Shown: positions 36,025 to 45,878, numbered from the stretch's first letter. The stretch is DNA of 64,000 nucleotides from Pseudonocardia sp. EC080619-01 (GCF_001420995.1 NZ_CP012185.1:744001-808000); one strand, 5' to 3'. Program-made: numbers and translations. The notes: generated from the letters alone by a model not told the origin.

Positions 36025-36810
36025 ATGGCGTGGAGTACCAGGGAACTCGCCGAGCTGGCGGGTACGACCGCGCGCACGGTCCGCCACTATCACCAGATCG
36101 GGCTGTTGCCCGAGCCGGAACGCCGCAGCAACGGCTACAAGCAGTACGGCGTGGCCCACCTGATCCGTCTGCTGCGGATCAAGCGGCTCGCCGAGCTCGG
36201 TGTCGGTCTGCACACCATCGCGAAGCTGGGCGATGACGCACATCCTGTGGAGGCGTTGCGAGCCCTGGACGCAGAGCTCGTCGACCAGATGGACCGGTTG
36301 AGCAGCGCACGCGCCGAGGTCACGACGATGCTGGAGCAACAGCTCGCCACGGATCTGCCGACGGAGTTCGCAGTGACCGCGGCCGTGCCGATGTCCGACG
36401 CAGACCGGCTTCTGACATCGGTTCTCGGTAGGCTGCTCGACCGCGACGAACGTCGGGTCTACGCGGACCTGGTCGCGTCGGATATGCGCAGTCGTGTCGA
36501 CGACGATTTCGAATGCCTTGCGGCCGACGCCGGAGAAGTTGCCCGGCACGACCTCGCCGTGCGCATGGCCACGCACCTGGAGACGCTGCGTGCGCATCAC
36601 CCTGGGGTCTTCGAGCTGGGTTCGTCCGATCCCCGAGGCTTCAACCGCACCGTGGAGCAGGTCTCGCAGGAGATCTACAACCCGGCACAACTCGACGTGC
36701 TGCGCCGGATGACGGCACTGTTCTGGATGGGCAAGGATCACACAACACCATCCGACGCCGCCCCGGCCAACGCCGCGCCCCCCTCCGACGCCGCGCCGCC
36801 TCCGAGGTGA
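36025..36810 (+). CDS. MerR-family regulator (module 1)
   Basis: ATG 36025 with AGGAGG upstream; 261 residues. The MerR winged helix is canonical: WSTRELAELAGTTARTVRHY, HQIGLLPEPERRSNGYKQYG, LIRLLRIKRLAELGVGLHTI, then a coiled coil (LDAELVDQMDRLSSARAEVT). The C-terminal ligand domain of about 150 residues is of the type found in actinobacterial MerR proteins paired with membrane genes. It is closely related to the regulator at 41036 over the first 75 residues. The tail has an Ala/Pro-rich end (PSDAAPANAAPPSDAAPPPR). It likely activates the divergent protease gene. Confidence 0.85.
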   Translation: MAWSTRELAELAGTTARTVRHYHQIGLLPEPERRSNGYKQYGVAHLIRLLRIKRLAELGVGLHTIAKLGDDAHPVEALRALDAELVDQMDRLSSARAEVTTMLEQQLATDLPTEFAVTAAVPMSDADRLLTSVLGRLLDRDERRVYADLVASDMRSRVDDDFECLAADAGEVARHDLAVRMATHLETLRAHHPGVFELGSSDPRGFNRTVEQVSQEIYNPAQLDVLRRMTALFWMGKDHTTPSDAAPANAAPPSDAAPPPR

Positions 36811-36902
36811 CGGGCTGTCGACGAGTGGTCCTGGTGGGTGAGGTCTCATCAATGTGAGCCTCTGATGACGCTGGCCCTCGGAGCCACGATAGGGGCCGCG
36901 AA

Positions 36903-37065
36903 ATGCCCGACCCTCGCGAGCGCACTGCCGACGGCTTTTGGGACAGCCTGATCATCACCCTCTGCCCCCCATTTACGTCGCTGCGCGGATCCCTGACCTG
37001 GGACCAAGGTGCGGAGATGGCTGAGCATCACGCGTTCAGCTCACCGGCTACCGTCTACGAGAGAT
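36903..37065 (+). mobile_element. IS30-family transposase fragment
   Basis: PFTSLRGSLTWDQGAEMAEH and HAFSSPATV match the IS30 DDE region (RSLTWDQG-EM--H--F), containing the second catalytic Asp. About 50 residues only, with no ends. Confidence 0.6.
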
Positions 37066-37520
37066 CGGCTGGCAAGGCCACCGGGACGGTAGGCCTCGCG
37101 AAAGGTTTGCAGGTGGATCCAGTCCCGGGTTCGCCGGACGCCCGGTACCGCCCCTATCGCATCGGCGACCACAGCGAGCTCGGCCAGCGATCCGGCCGAA
37201 GTTGTGACCAGGAGATCGTGGCGTCCTGAGACGATCGCGACTAAGTCGACGCGCTCGATACGGGTCAGGCCCTCGGCCGCGGTGGTGGCCTCGCGACAGA
37301 TTCTGAGCGCGAGCCCCATCGCCATACCCACGGAGTCAGTGCTGCGGCGTAGGACCGCGGTCACCCGGCGACATCGCATTCCAGCATCCGGTTCACCCGG
37401 TGGCGCACCATGCCCTCACTTGCGTCGACGTCATCGGCGATGGCGCGAAACGACGCGCGCCCGTCCTGCTGCAACAGGTCCAACAATCGCCGGTCAAGGT
37501 CGTCAAGACGTTGCGCAATG
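37041..37520 (-). pseudogene. Lrp/AsnC-family regulator with a frameshift
   Basis: N-terminal HTH (LDDLDRRLLDLLQQDGRASF, RAIADDVDASEGMVRHRVNR) ends prematurely after LECDVAG because of a frame change near 37375; the RAM/effector domain continues in the next frame (VTAVLRRSTDSVGMAMGLAL, ERVDLVAIVSGRHDLLVTTS, GVRRTRDWIHLQTFREAYRP). Its 5' end directly touches an IS630 fragment, so its start codon may be lost. Probably a pseudogene. Confidence 0.65.
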
Positions 37521-38228
37521 GTCGGCGTCCGGGACGAGGCGGACGAGCTCGGGAGGCTGTCGCCGGAGGAGGGCGATGACACGGCAACCCGAAGCCGCGA
37601 TCCCGAGTTCCGGACCAAGATGGACCGGATCCTCGATCTCTACGACCGCTCCGCCGCCGGCACGATCCCCCGACGGCAGCCGCGTCGTGTGGGTGGACGA
37701 GTTCGGGCCGCTGAACCTGCAACCCCGACCTGACCGCGGCTGGTTTCCCAGCGGCCACCCGGCCCGGCTACTGGCGACCTACAACCGCTACGGCGGGGTC
37801 CGACGCATGATCGCCGGACTCGACCTGGCCTCTGGCCAGCTGTTCTACCGGCTGAAGGACTGCAAGCGCAGCCAGGAGTTCCTCGCGTTCCTGCGCCAGC
37901 TCCGGGTCCGGTTTCCCCGGGGACGGCTCTACGTCGTGTGCGACAACTTCTCCCCGCACCGCAAGGTCACCGTCGCCGACTGGTGCGCCGACCACGACGT
38001 CGAGCTGGTGTTCACACCGACCTACGCGTCCTGGCTGAACTGGATCGAATCGGAGTTCACCGCGCTGCGCTACTTCACCCTCGACGGCAGCGACTACCCT
38101 CCCACGCCGCCCAGGAGTCCGCGATCGCCGGCTACGTCCGCTGGGCCAACCGACACGCCACCCGGAAACGACACTTCGCGCCCGAGTCCAAGATCCGCAG
38201 GCCGGATTACCCACCGAACGTCGCCTGA
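37515..38228 (+). pseudogene. IS630-family transposase, 5'-truncated and frameshifted
   Basis: The DDE domain of an IS630 transposase: RSRDPEFRTKMDRILDLYDR in one frame, VVWVDEFGPLNLQPRPDRGW, YVVCDNFSPHRKVTVADWC, FTPTYASWLNWIESEFTAL in a second, and PSHAAQESAIAGYVRWANRH to YPPNVA in a third. The first Asp (VDEFG), second (CDNFS) and Glu (WIESEF) are intact, but two frameshifts (about 37670 and 38100) and loss of the HTH region make it inactive. It begins against the AsnC gene. Confidence 0.75.
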
Positions 38229-38321
38229 CGAGGCACTAGAGACAGCTACGCACCGGGTATCGCCTGCCACCACTACAGGTCGGTTCCCGGCTGAACTCGT
38301 CACGAGCATCTCCATTACCAT

Positions 38322-39452
38322 TCAGGCCGTTCCATCGGCGCCGGCCTGCTCGACGGCAGAATCGATGAGTCGTTGTGCCAGCTGAGGGAACTCCATAGCG
38401 TCTTGAAGATTTTCCGCGCTCGACGTCAGCGCCACCAGACCGGTCCCCGACCCGCGATGCAGAGCCCCGAAGGATTGGTACGACATCGTCGCGCCAGCGT
38501 GCTGACTGACCGGCCCGTGGCCCTGGTCCAGGTTCCACCAGCCGATGGCCTGCCGGAACGCGGCCGTGCTGCCGTACGGAGCCTTCTCCGGGGCAGAACC
38601 CGCCGGCCAGTCGAACTCCGTCTCCTGGGCGAACCGCAGGGCCGCCGTCAGTTCGCCGGCGTCTTGTGCGAGATTGGCTTCGATGAAGGTCAACATGTCG
38701 GCCATGGTCGACCGGATACCCCCCTGTGGAAGCATGATGTCCCAATACCAGTTCGGTGACGGCGTGCCGTCGTCGTAGTAGCCTCGAACCAATCGGGAAT
38801 CCTGGTCTGGCGAGAGTGTGTACGTGGTGTCGACGAGCCCCAGAGGTTCGCAGAGGTGACGCGTCAGCAGCGATTCGAAGGTCTCTCCCGATGCGACTTC
38901 GAGGATGTGACCCAGCACCGATAATCCGGTACGCGAATACTCCCAACCGCTACCACGAGGCCGGACGAGTTCCGCGGCCTCCAACTCCTCGTCGAGATGA
39001 GCCTTGGTGTAGTCGGCGTAGTACGTGAAACGCGCGGGATCCCCGGTCGACACCGCGTCGCTGATCAGGCGAGCGAGCACCACGCCGTCCCCGGACAGGC
39101 CGGACGTATGCGTTGCGAGGTCGAACACCGTGATCTCGCCGACCTCGGGTCTGAGGTGCAGGTCCGGAAAGTAATCGGCGATGGTGTCCGTGAGCGAGAG
39201 CACATCATACGATACGAGAACCGAAAGCAGTGCTGTCGTGTAGATCTTCGAGAACGACCCGATCTCGTAGAGCGTCCGCTCGTCCGGGAACCCGACGTGC
39301 TGGGCCTCCGGTGAACGGAAAGCGAAGATCGAGCGGCGTCCGTTCCGGGTCAAGCCGATCATGAGTGTCAGATCCTTCCGGTCTCTGACGTACGCCTGGC
39401 CCGCTTCCTCGAGTTCGATCTGCACAGCAGCATCATCTTCTCGCCCCATCAT
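38322..39452 (-). CDS. serine beta-lactamase-like hydrolase (class C/esterase type)
   Basis: A 376-residue protein from ATG 39452 with AGGAAAGG upstream. The nucleophile motif S66-F-S-K69 is in EIGSFSKIYTTALL; the second motif is Y-S-R (GWEYSRTGLSVLG, usually YxN), and the third is H-A-G (VSQHAGATMSYQS). There is no signal peptide, so it probably acts in the cytosol as an esterase or D-amino peptidase rather than as a beta-lactamase. Full length. It shares no operon with the flanking IS630 relic or DUF418 gene. Confidence 0.85.
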   Translation of the reverse strand: MMGREDDAAVQIELEEAGQAYVRDRKDLTLMIGLTRNGRRSIFAFRSPEAQHVGFPDERTLYEIGSFSKIYTTALLSVLVSYDVLSLTDTIADYFPDLHLRPEVGEITVFDLATHTSGLSGDGVVLARLISDAVSTGDPARFTYYADYTKAHLDEELEAAELVRPRGSGWEYSRTGLSVLGHILEVASGETFESLLTRHLCEPLGLVDTTYTLSPDQDSRLVRGYYDDGTPSPNWYWDIMLPQGGIRSTMADMLTFIEANLAQDAGELTAALRFAQETEFDWPAGSAPEKAPYGSTAAFRQAIGWWNLDQGHGPVSQHAGATMSYQSFGALHRGSGTGLVALTSSAENLQDAMEFPQLAQRLIDSAVEQAGADGTA

Positions 39453-39610
39453 TTACCTTTCCTTCCTGGATGATTGCGGCTGCCCGCCACATACAGATCG
39501 CTGAGATTAATCCGGTCGTGTCGTCGAACTTTCGCCACTCCTGGCCCGATCCGTGCCGTGGTCCGGGCTGCACGACGTTCGTTCGGTGCACCAGTGAGGC
39601 CCGGTCGAGG

Positions 39611-40729
39611 TCAGCCGGTACGCGCCGGTCGCCCGCCGTAGGTAAGCCGGCGGAGCACCACCTCGGCGGGTCCGCGTCGCCCCGCCCGGTCGAGGGCCGT
39701 GGAGATAGCGATCCCGAGCAGCCAGGTCGCGACGCCGAGCAGCGACGCCTGCCAGACCGTCAGCTCGGTGCCCAGACCGAGCGACCAGGCGGGCAGCAGG
39801 CCACAGAAGACCACGGACTGGCCCAGGTAGTTCGACAACGACCGACGGCCGGTGGCGAGCAACGGCTGCGGGGCCACACGAGTCGCGAGCAGCCCGAACA
39901 GCGCCCCGAACCCGATACCACCCGCGAGCCCGCCGGCCTGATGCAGCACGCCGGCGACCAGCGCGGACCCGGTCGCCGGCTGCCACCATCCCGCGGCCGC
40001 GAGCGCGAGCGGCAGCCCGGTCACCGCCGCGACGGCGATCCCGGTGGCGGCGGTCCGGCGCAGGAGCGGACGGTACCGGCCGGGCTCGTCGAGAATGCCG
40101 CGGCGGGCCGCGAGCGCACCGAGGGCGACCATCCCGACCGTGGTGAGCACCGAGACGACTGTGCTTCCCAGCCACTCGGCCAGGTGCAGTACGACCGCCA
40201 GCGCGGGGTCGGTCGCCGTCATGCTGGGCCAGGCGGGGCCGGAAGACAGGCCCGAGGTGGCCCCGACCGCACCGGTGAGCAGCAGTCCGGCGAGCGCGAT
40301 CGCTCGCAGGGTGCGCTCGGAGCCGCGCACCAGGATCCCGGCGGACAAGAGCAGCAGCAGACCGTAGGCGCCGACGATGTCCGCGGAGAACAGCAGCACG
40401 CCGTGCAGCGCACCGATCGCGATCATCCAGGCCCCGCGGCGACGCAGGATCCCCACGCCACGGCCCGGTTCCCGCCCTCGTGCGGACTGGACGGCGCCGT
40501 AGCCGACGAGCATCGCGAACAGCGGGTAGGCCCGCCCGTCGACGAACAGCAGTTGGAACACCGCCACGAGCTGATCGACCGGGCCCAGGTCTGCCGGGTA
40601 TCCGCGCAGCCCGGCGGAGCCGTAGAGGTAAAGGTGGACGTTCGCCAGCGCGATCATCAGCAGCATCGCGCCGCGGGCGAGGTCGGGCGCGACCGCCCGG
40701 GCGGTCGGTGTACCGGCGACGGTGCTCAT
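39611..40729 (-). CDS. DUF418-family membrane protein (module 2)
   Basis: A 372-residue protein with about nine membrane helices; the start (PDLARGAMLLMIALANVHLY) and the C-terminal DUF418 block (LLATGRRSLSNYLGQSVVFC, GRRGPAEVVLRRLTYGG) are typical. The function of the family is undefined; members are proposed transporters or acyltransferase-3-like enzymes. The start ATG 40729 overlaps the stop of a 19-codon micro-ORF (ATGA). It is divergent from a MerR gene. Confidence 0.85.
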   Translation of the reverse strand: MSTVAGTPTARAVAPDLARGAMLLMIALANVHLYLYGSAGLRGYPADLGPVDQLVAVFQLLFVDGRAYPLFAMLVGYGAVQSARGREPGRGVGILRRRGAWMIAIGALHGVLLFSADIVGAYGLLLLLSAGILVRGSERTLRAIALAGLLLTGAVGATSGLSSGPAWPSMTATDPALAVVLHLAEWLGSTVVSVLTTVGMVALGALAARRGILDEPGRYRPLLRRTAATGIAVAAVTGLPLALAAAGWWQPATGSALVAGVLHQAGGLAGGIGFGALFGLLATRVAPQPLLATGRRSLSNYLGQSVVFCGLLPAWSLGLGTELTVWQASLLGVATWLLGIAISTALDRAGRRGPAEVVLRRLTYGGRPARTG

Positions 40730-40785
40730 GCCGTCTTGTCCACGGGGCGCGCCGGCACGCCTGCGCCGTTCGGTGTCTCGGGCAT
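40726..40785 (-). CDS. 19-codon micro-ORF coupled to the DUF418 gene
   Basis: GGAGGAC five bases before ATG 40785, then MPETPNGAGVPARPVDKTA and a TGA that overlaps the DUF418 start (ATGA). The DUF418 gene has no separate ribosome binding site as strong as this, so its translation probably depends on reading of the micro-ORF. The peptide sequence is not recognised. Confidence 0.55.
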   Translation of the reverse strand: MPETPNGAGVPARPVDKTA

Positions 40786-40830
40786 CTCGTCCTCCTCGTC
40801 GGACCGTCGCCGCGGTGGCGTCCGGCGGGC

Positions 40831-40854
40831 GCTCCCCGCCAACGGGCGGGGAGC
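40831..40854. promoter_or_regulatory. 10-bp stem hairpin in the DUF418 leader region
   Basis: GCTCCCCGCC (40831-40840) and GGCGGGGAGC (40845-40854) form a perfect stem with AACG loop, 46 bases upstream of the micro-ORF start. On the minus-strand transcript it could be an attenuator; alternatively a protein site. Confidence 0.5.
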
Positions 40855-41035
40855 CACGCGGCGACCGTGGCTGGTGGTCGACCGCGGCCGGAGTGGAAGG
40901 TATGCCGTCGGGACAGGGTCAAGGCGCCGGTGACACGATCGGCGGAACCGTGCCCGTGCCCCGGCGGCATGGTCTGTACTGGTTTCGACGCGCACCCGTG
41001 GTGGCGCGCCATAGAGACCGAGGGGAGTCGACGAC

Positions 41036-41743
41036 GTGGCGTGGAGCACCCGTGAGCTCGCGGAGCTCGCCGGTACGACGGTGCAGGCGGTACGCCACTA
41101 CCACCGGGCCGGGGTACTCGACGAGCCCGAACGCGAGCCGAACGGCTACAAGCAGTACCGGACGTCCCACCTCGTCCGGCTCGTGCAGGTCGTGCGCCTG
41201 CGCGCGCTCGGGGTCTCGGTCAGGGCGATCCGCGCCGCGGCGCATCCGGAAGAGGAGCTCCATGCGGTCCACGACGAGCTGAGCACGACGATCGAGCGAC
41301 TGCAACGAGCCCGCGCCGAGCTGGCGGTGATCCTGCAACATCGGGTGCCGCCGGACACCCCGTCGGTGTTCGGAGCGGTGTCCGGTGATCTGGGGCCACG
41401 CGGCCGGGCTCTGCTCACCGTGATGTCGCGGGTGTGGGAGGACGAACCACTCGGCGACCTGGGTGCGCTCGCCGCGAAACCCCAGGAGTACGAGGCGGAT
41501 TTCGAGATGCTCCCGGAAGACGCGGACGAGGCAAGGATCGAGGCACTGGCGCTGCGAGTGGCTATGGCGGTCCGTGAGGACCAAGCGAGGTTCCCATGGT
41601 TGCGTGATCCGGGTGCCGTGTCGCCGCGGGGGAAACGCACCGCGGACGCGGTGGTCGCCCAGGCCTTCGCCGAGAACTATCACCCGGCCCAGATCAGGGT
41701 TCTGGCCCGGGCGAACGAACTCGCGCAGGCCGAAACCGAGTAG
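41036..41743 (+). CDS. MerR-family regulator (module 2)
   Basis: GTG 41036 with GAGGGGAG upstream; 235 residues. The N-terminus WSTRELAELAGTTVQAVRHY, HRAGVLDEPEREPNGYKQYR is near-identical to the MerR protein at 36025, and the coiled coil (LSTTIERLQRARAELAVILQ) and C-terminal domain (AKPQEYEADFEMLPEDADEA) are homologous in layout. It probably regulates the divergent DUF418 operon. A TTGACC is present on the minus strand at 40922-40917 as a possible -35 of that operon. Confidence 0.85.
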   Translation: MAWSTRELAELAGTTVQAVRHYHRAGVLDEPEREPNGYKQYRTSHLVRLVQVVRLRALGVSVRAIRAAAHPEEELHAVHDELSTTIERLQRARAELAVILQHRVPPDTPSVFGAVSGDLGPRGRALLTVMSRVWEDEPLGDLGALAAKPQEYEADFEMLPEDADEARIEALALRVAMAVREDQARFPWLRDPGAVSPRGKRTADAVVAQAFAENYHPAQIRVLARANELAQAETE

Positions 41744-41832
41744 ATCGACGCAGCACGGTCAGCGCTCGGCGAGCGCAGTGGTGGCCGTGCGGCCGCCGCG
41801 CAACAACTGGGTCATCAACCGGGCCGCGATCG

Positions 41833-43100
41833 GTGTGCGCTCGCAGCGGGCCGTCAGGGTGCGCGGGCCGCCCGCGCGCGGTAGGGGTCCCGGACCGGGT
41901 CCGACAGCACATCCGGCTGCATCCGCTCGACACCCTCGAGGCGGGGATCGCCGGAGCCGTTTCCCCGGAGACCGAACGAGCCCTCGCTGCGGCAGCCCGG
42001 GGGCTCGGCTACCCGGCCGGCACCGAGGGCGTCGGAGTGCCTGCCGGTATGGGGAACTGCCTCGTCGCTGCCCGCCCTCGACACGACCCGGGTGAACGGG
42101 CATCTCCGCCCACGCCTAGGAGCTCGACGACACCGGTGGACGTGACCATTCCGGCGCCGTGTTCGTGTCGGCCGTCATCGGCCTGCGACCGGCAGCAGCC
42201 ACTGCCGACGACCTCGTCGATGCCGTGACCGTCGGCTACGAGGTCGCACGCCGCACGCAGACCACGCTCGGCGCTACGACGCCGTCAACGGCCGGGGTTG
42301 GCACTCCACCAGGGTCTGCGGCCCGCTCGGCGCCGCAGCCGGCGCCGCAGCGATGCTCGGGCTGGACGCCGATCGGGCCGCCCACGCGCTCGGGCTGGCC
42401 GCCGGGTACGCCGGAGGCTCGTGGTCGTTTCTGGGAAGCGAGCGATGAGCAAGAGACTCAACGTCGGACGGGCCGCCGAGCTCGGCCTCGGCGCCGCCCT
42501 GCTGGCCGAGCAGGGGTTCACCGGCGCTCCGGACGTCCTCGAAGCCGCCTGGGGTGGCTACGTCGGGCTCTACGGCGGGCCGGGTGCCGACGTCGCGGCG
42601 CTGACCGCCGATCTCGGCGAGACCTGGTAGGCCGAGAACGCCGGCATCAAGCCCTACGCCGTCTGCCGCTCCGCACACGCAGCCGTCGACGGCCTGCTCG
42701 ACCTGATGGCGACCCACCACTGGCGGGCCGACGACTTGCGAACCGTCACGGTCGAGACCAGCGCGTTGATCACAGACATGTGCGGCGGTCGCGACCTCGG
42801 CTCGGCGGTTGCTGCGCAGGTGAGCATCCCCTTCGCCCTCGCTGCGGCCGCGCTGACCGGAGGCGTCACCCTCCAGCCTGTGACCACTCTGCGCACGTGC
42901 TCCCGGACCCGTGACCTGATGGGGCGGGTCGAGCTACGCACCGATCGATCCCGACACGGCGCTGCCGCGCCGATGGCTGTGCATGTCGGTACGGCGAACC
43001 TGGACGTGGCCGTCACCGTGCTCGGTGCGCGTGGTGGACCGCAGCGGCCACTGCCGACCGAAGCGATTCGCGCCAAGTTCGCGGGGCACCAGGTGGCTCC
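41833..43100 (+). pseudogene. MmgE/PrpD-family protein, multiply broken
   Basis: Pieces across three frames follow the order of a 2-methylcitrate dehydratase-like protein: VRQHIRLHPLDTLEAGIAGA, ETERALAAAARGLGYPAGTE, then VSAVIGLRPAAATADDLVDA, VTVGYEVARRTQTTLG, WHSTRVCGPLGAAAGAAAML, GLDADRAAHALGLAAGYAGG, RLNVGRAAELGLGAALLAEQ, and after an in-frame TAG at 42628-42630, GIKPYAVCRSAHAAVDGLLD. The last part (AQVSIPFALAAAALTGGV) runs in frame into the GNAT gene. The intact family is about 450 residues. Inactive. Confidence 0.7.
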
Positions 43101-43116
43101 GTACTACGGTGATCCG

Positions 43117-43686
43117 ATGGCCTTTCCGCTGGTGACCGATCGTCTGTCGATCCGACCGTGGACGTCTTCCGACGCCGATGCCGCGTTGCTGACCTATGGG
43201 GTCGCCGAGGTCACGGGCTGGCTGACCCCAGAGACCGAGCGGATCACCGATGCGGCCGCGATGCGGTCGGTGTTGGCTGCCTGGGCTGAGGCGCAGGTCA
43301 ACGCGACCCCTCCGCGGGGCCGATGGGCGATCGAGCACCACGCCCTCGACTCGGTGGTCGGAGGGCTGGCGATCCGAGTGTTGCCTCCCTACTACGAGGA
43401 CGACCTGGAGGTCGCATTCCAGCTGCGGCCCGATATGTGGGGTCACGGCTACGCCACCGAAGCGACCTCAGCGCTGATCGACTGGGCGTTCACCCACGAC
43501 GATGTCGACGAGCTCTTCGCAGTGGTGCGTCCGGACAACTCCCCCGCGATCGCCACTGCGCACAGGCTGGGTATGCACTGGGTCGGCGAGACCGACAAGT
43601 ACTACGACCGCACTCTGCAGGTATACCGGGTACGGCCCGGGGATCTGGCCGTGGACCCGATGGTCGTGCTCCCCGACGAAACCTGA
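43117..43686 (+). CDS. GNAT-family N-acetyltransferase
   Basis: From ATG 43117 (MAFPLVTDRLSIRPWTSSDA), 189 residues of the RimJ/RimL type: acetyl-CoA binding motif A is LRPDMWGHGYATEATSALI (R/Q-x-x-G-x-G/A pattern), followed by LFAVVRPDNSPAIATAHRLG, MHWVGETDKYY. The substrate is probably a protein N-terminus or small amine. No ribosome binding site is visible and the frame is continuous with the upstream MmgE/PrpD remnant from 42706, so translation as a chimera from an upstream start cannot be excluded. Confidence 0.8.
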   Translation: MAFPLVTDRLSIRPWTSSDADAALLTYGVAEVTGWLTPETERITDAAAMRSVLAAWAEAQVNATPPRGRWAIEHHALDSVVGGLAIRVLPPYYEDDLEVAFQLRPDMWGHGYATEATSALIDWAFTHDDVDELFAVVRPDNSPAIATAHRLGMHWVGETDKYYDRTLQVYRVRPGDLAVDPMVVLPDET

Positions 43687-44517
43687 GCAAGGCACAGCTG
43701 CGCGACTCGCCAGTGACACCATCGGGCCGCCTCGTGGTTGCCCGGCAGCCATATCGACAAGCAGCTCGACGAGATCAGCGGCCGCCAACGCGCTTCCTTG
43801 AGACGTGAACATCCAAGCACCGAGCGCACCGCGGTACACGTTTCGCCGTTAAGCACGCGAATTACGGTGGTGTGCCCGTCGAAGGCTGCGGTCCTCGTCG
43901 GTGCTTCCCCTGCGGAGCGAGACAGGCTTCAACCGACACCGGTGAAGCTCCCCCAATGCCGGCAATATCCGGGTCGACCTCATCTCGAGGCTGTGCGCGA
44001 CGCGCGCCGAGGCAAACGACCCCGGCTCGCGGAAGGCGACGCGCGCTCCGGCCATGACCCTGATCGGACGAGGCACTGGCCGTGTCGCCTGAGTACGACT
44101 CAACGCCTCCGCGACGCCAATCGATGATGCGGCCCAGCGTGCCGAAAACGACGAACTGGCTGGCGACATCGACGCATCGACATCGACTTGTTCTGCTGGG
44201 CAGCGCTCAACCGGTGCTGCCGCGCAGCGGCCCCGTGGCCGACACGCAGGACCGGACTCACTGCCAGGTCATCAGCCGGACCCGCTGCGTTGGCACCTGA
44301 GACACCCGCGGAGCCCGCGACCACGCTCCTGCGGAGCGGAAGGCCTAAGAGCGGGTTTGAGAAGATCGGAGGACGGGGCGAAAGTGCGCTTCTGCTGTCC
44401 GCCGGCGGTTCGCCTCGGGCAAGTCGACGGGTGACGGTGTTGATCACGGCCAGCGGATCACGGCCTCGGATGTGGTGGGACGGCGTCCATAGTCGCGAGC
44501 CAGGCGACGCTGCGTGG
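43687..44517. other. no recognisable gene
   Basis: About 830 bases downstream of the GNAT gene. Frames are of doubtful quality on both strands; parts may be old relics. Nothing is assigned. Confidence 0.3.
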
Positions 44518-44890
44518 TCAGTCAGGCCGCGGTCCGTTCGATGAGCAGCAGTCCGAGGGTGTCCGGTGACGATAAAGCATTCTCCGGCCGCTGATCTTCT
44601 GGCGTCGTAGCCACGCGAGTCCTGGCCGATGGTGTCGGCACCACGCACACTCTAGGAATCGATGATCCCTGCACTCGGCTCCGGACAGCCGCCCTCGCCA
44701 GCGCACAGCTGGTCGGGAACGGCCGGCAGGATGTTCTCAGCGACTCGCTGCCGCTGCCACCGGCCGACGGGGACCGGTACACCATCCGCCACAGCGGAAA
44801 CTCCGCAGGCAACGCCTGCCACGCGCACCTGGTCACCCGAAGTAGCGGCTCGATCAACTCCCATAGTCCATCACTGGCGTCCAAGGAGTA
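44518..44890 (-). mobile_element. IS5-family transposase relic
   Basis: DASDGLWELIEPLL (N-terminal DDE_Tnp_4 type motif), ALPAEFPLWRMVYR, then in another frame GGCPEPSAGIIDS, and further in another DTIGQDSRGYDA and DTLGLLLIERTAA. The order matches an IS5 transposase with most of the catalytic core deleted. Multiple frameshifts; no ends visible. Confidence 0.6.
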
Positions 44891-45118
44891 CGACCGCCTG
44901 CGTTGAGTGACCGGCCCCGGTGGGCCAGCCTAGATGCGACCTCGCGCTGACAGAAACGAGACACGGTGGCGGGCCCGTCACGGGCGACGCGGACACGCCG
45001 ACCTCGAGTGGACCGGTCGGCTGGGGGGCGCCTAGTGTTGTCGGAGCCCGCCTTCCGAGTGGTGTCGCTCCGGGCACCACCGGAAGCGGGTCCATAACGC
45101 GGCCTCGGTCCCAGTTGG

Positions 45119-45340
45119 TCACGTGTCCAGGCCTACGAGCTCAACGTCGACTGCAACGGAGCCGGAACCTGCCGAGGATGACGGTACCGGCACTCCTGCA
45201 TCGAACGTCGACTCGATCGCATAGAACCATCCGGCGCAGACTCTCGGGCCCAGTCTCAGCACAGTCGAGCACGAGAGGCTGCTCGGGTAGCTGAACCGTC
45301 GACAGGGGCCGGTGGGTGCCTTCGCTGGTCGCCCTCGTAC
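45119..45340 (-). pseudogene. coding-like relic, frameshifted
   Basis: STVQLPEQPLVLDCAETGPE in one frame and FYAIESTFDAGVPVPSSSAG, SVAVDVELVGLDT in the next form one plausible C-terminal part of a beta-rich protein. No start or family. Confidence 0.25.
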
Positions 45341-45573
45341 AGGCCCTCGTATGCAGCGGTGGTTCGGCCGGCCCCAACCCAGAAGGCCTGTAGTGGGGTT
45401 CACCCAGCCCTCAACACGCGCACGCCGTCCGGCCACCGTCTGCGCCGCGGCCCCGGGACGACCCGCTGAGCTGTGCGGCACGCCGGTCGGGGATGTATAC
45501 CGGGACAGCGGTACCGGTGGAACCTACGCGCTGCCATCCACCGATGGCGTCGGCCGCCGACCAGACACATCTG

Positions 45574-45878
45574 TCATCGCTCTGCCGTGACCCCCGACTG
45601 CTGAACCGACTCGGGCGCCGACACCTCAGAGGTCGACCCCCTGCGACGCGACCCGGTGATGGAGCGCCTCGTCCGGAGGGCAGACCAGTCATCGTGTACC
45701 ACTGTCCCGGCGGCCATTAGCGGCAGCGCAAGCAACGCCGCCACCGTCCAGACGACGTCGTGAGTGCCGTCGAGCCACCCGAGCAGCGTCACTGCGCCGA
45801 CCACGGCTGCAACCATCCCGGCCGTAGCCAGAGCCCCTGCAGTACCCGTCCCATCGGTCGTCGCAGGCGGTCGAACAT
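45574..45878 (-). CDS. small two-helix membrane protein with a likely N-terminal frameshift
   Basis: GAGGGGAG precedes ATG 45878 (MFDRLRRPM), but this frame stops early, whereas the next frame carries the membrane part TAGALATAGMVAAVVGAVTL, VVWTVAALLALPLMAAGTVV and a basic tail. Joining after MFDRLRRP gives about 100 residues with two helices. Either a one-base error or a small pseudogene. Unrecognised. Confidence 0.45.

Noticed and set aside
35861..36852. N-terminal extension of the CPBP protease to 643 residues
   Set aside because: It would run antisense through the whole MerR gene. The ATG at 35859 has a ribosome binding site and gives the normal family length.
38322..39452. Antibiotic-resistance beta-lactamase
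   Set aside because: There is no export signal and the Tyr motif is YSR, so an intracellular esterase or peptidase-like hydrolase is more likely than resistance.
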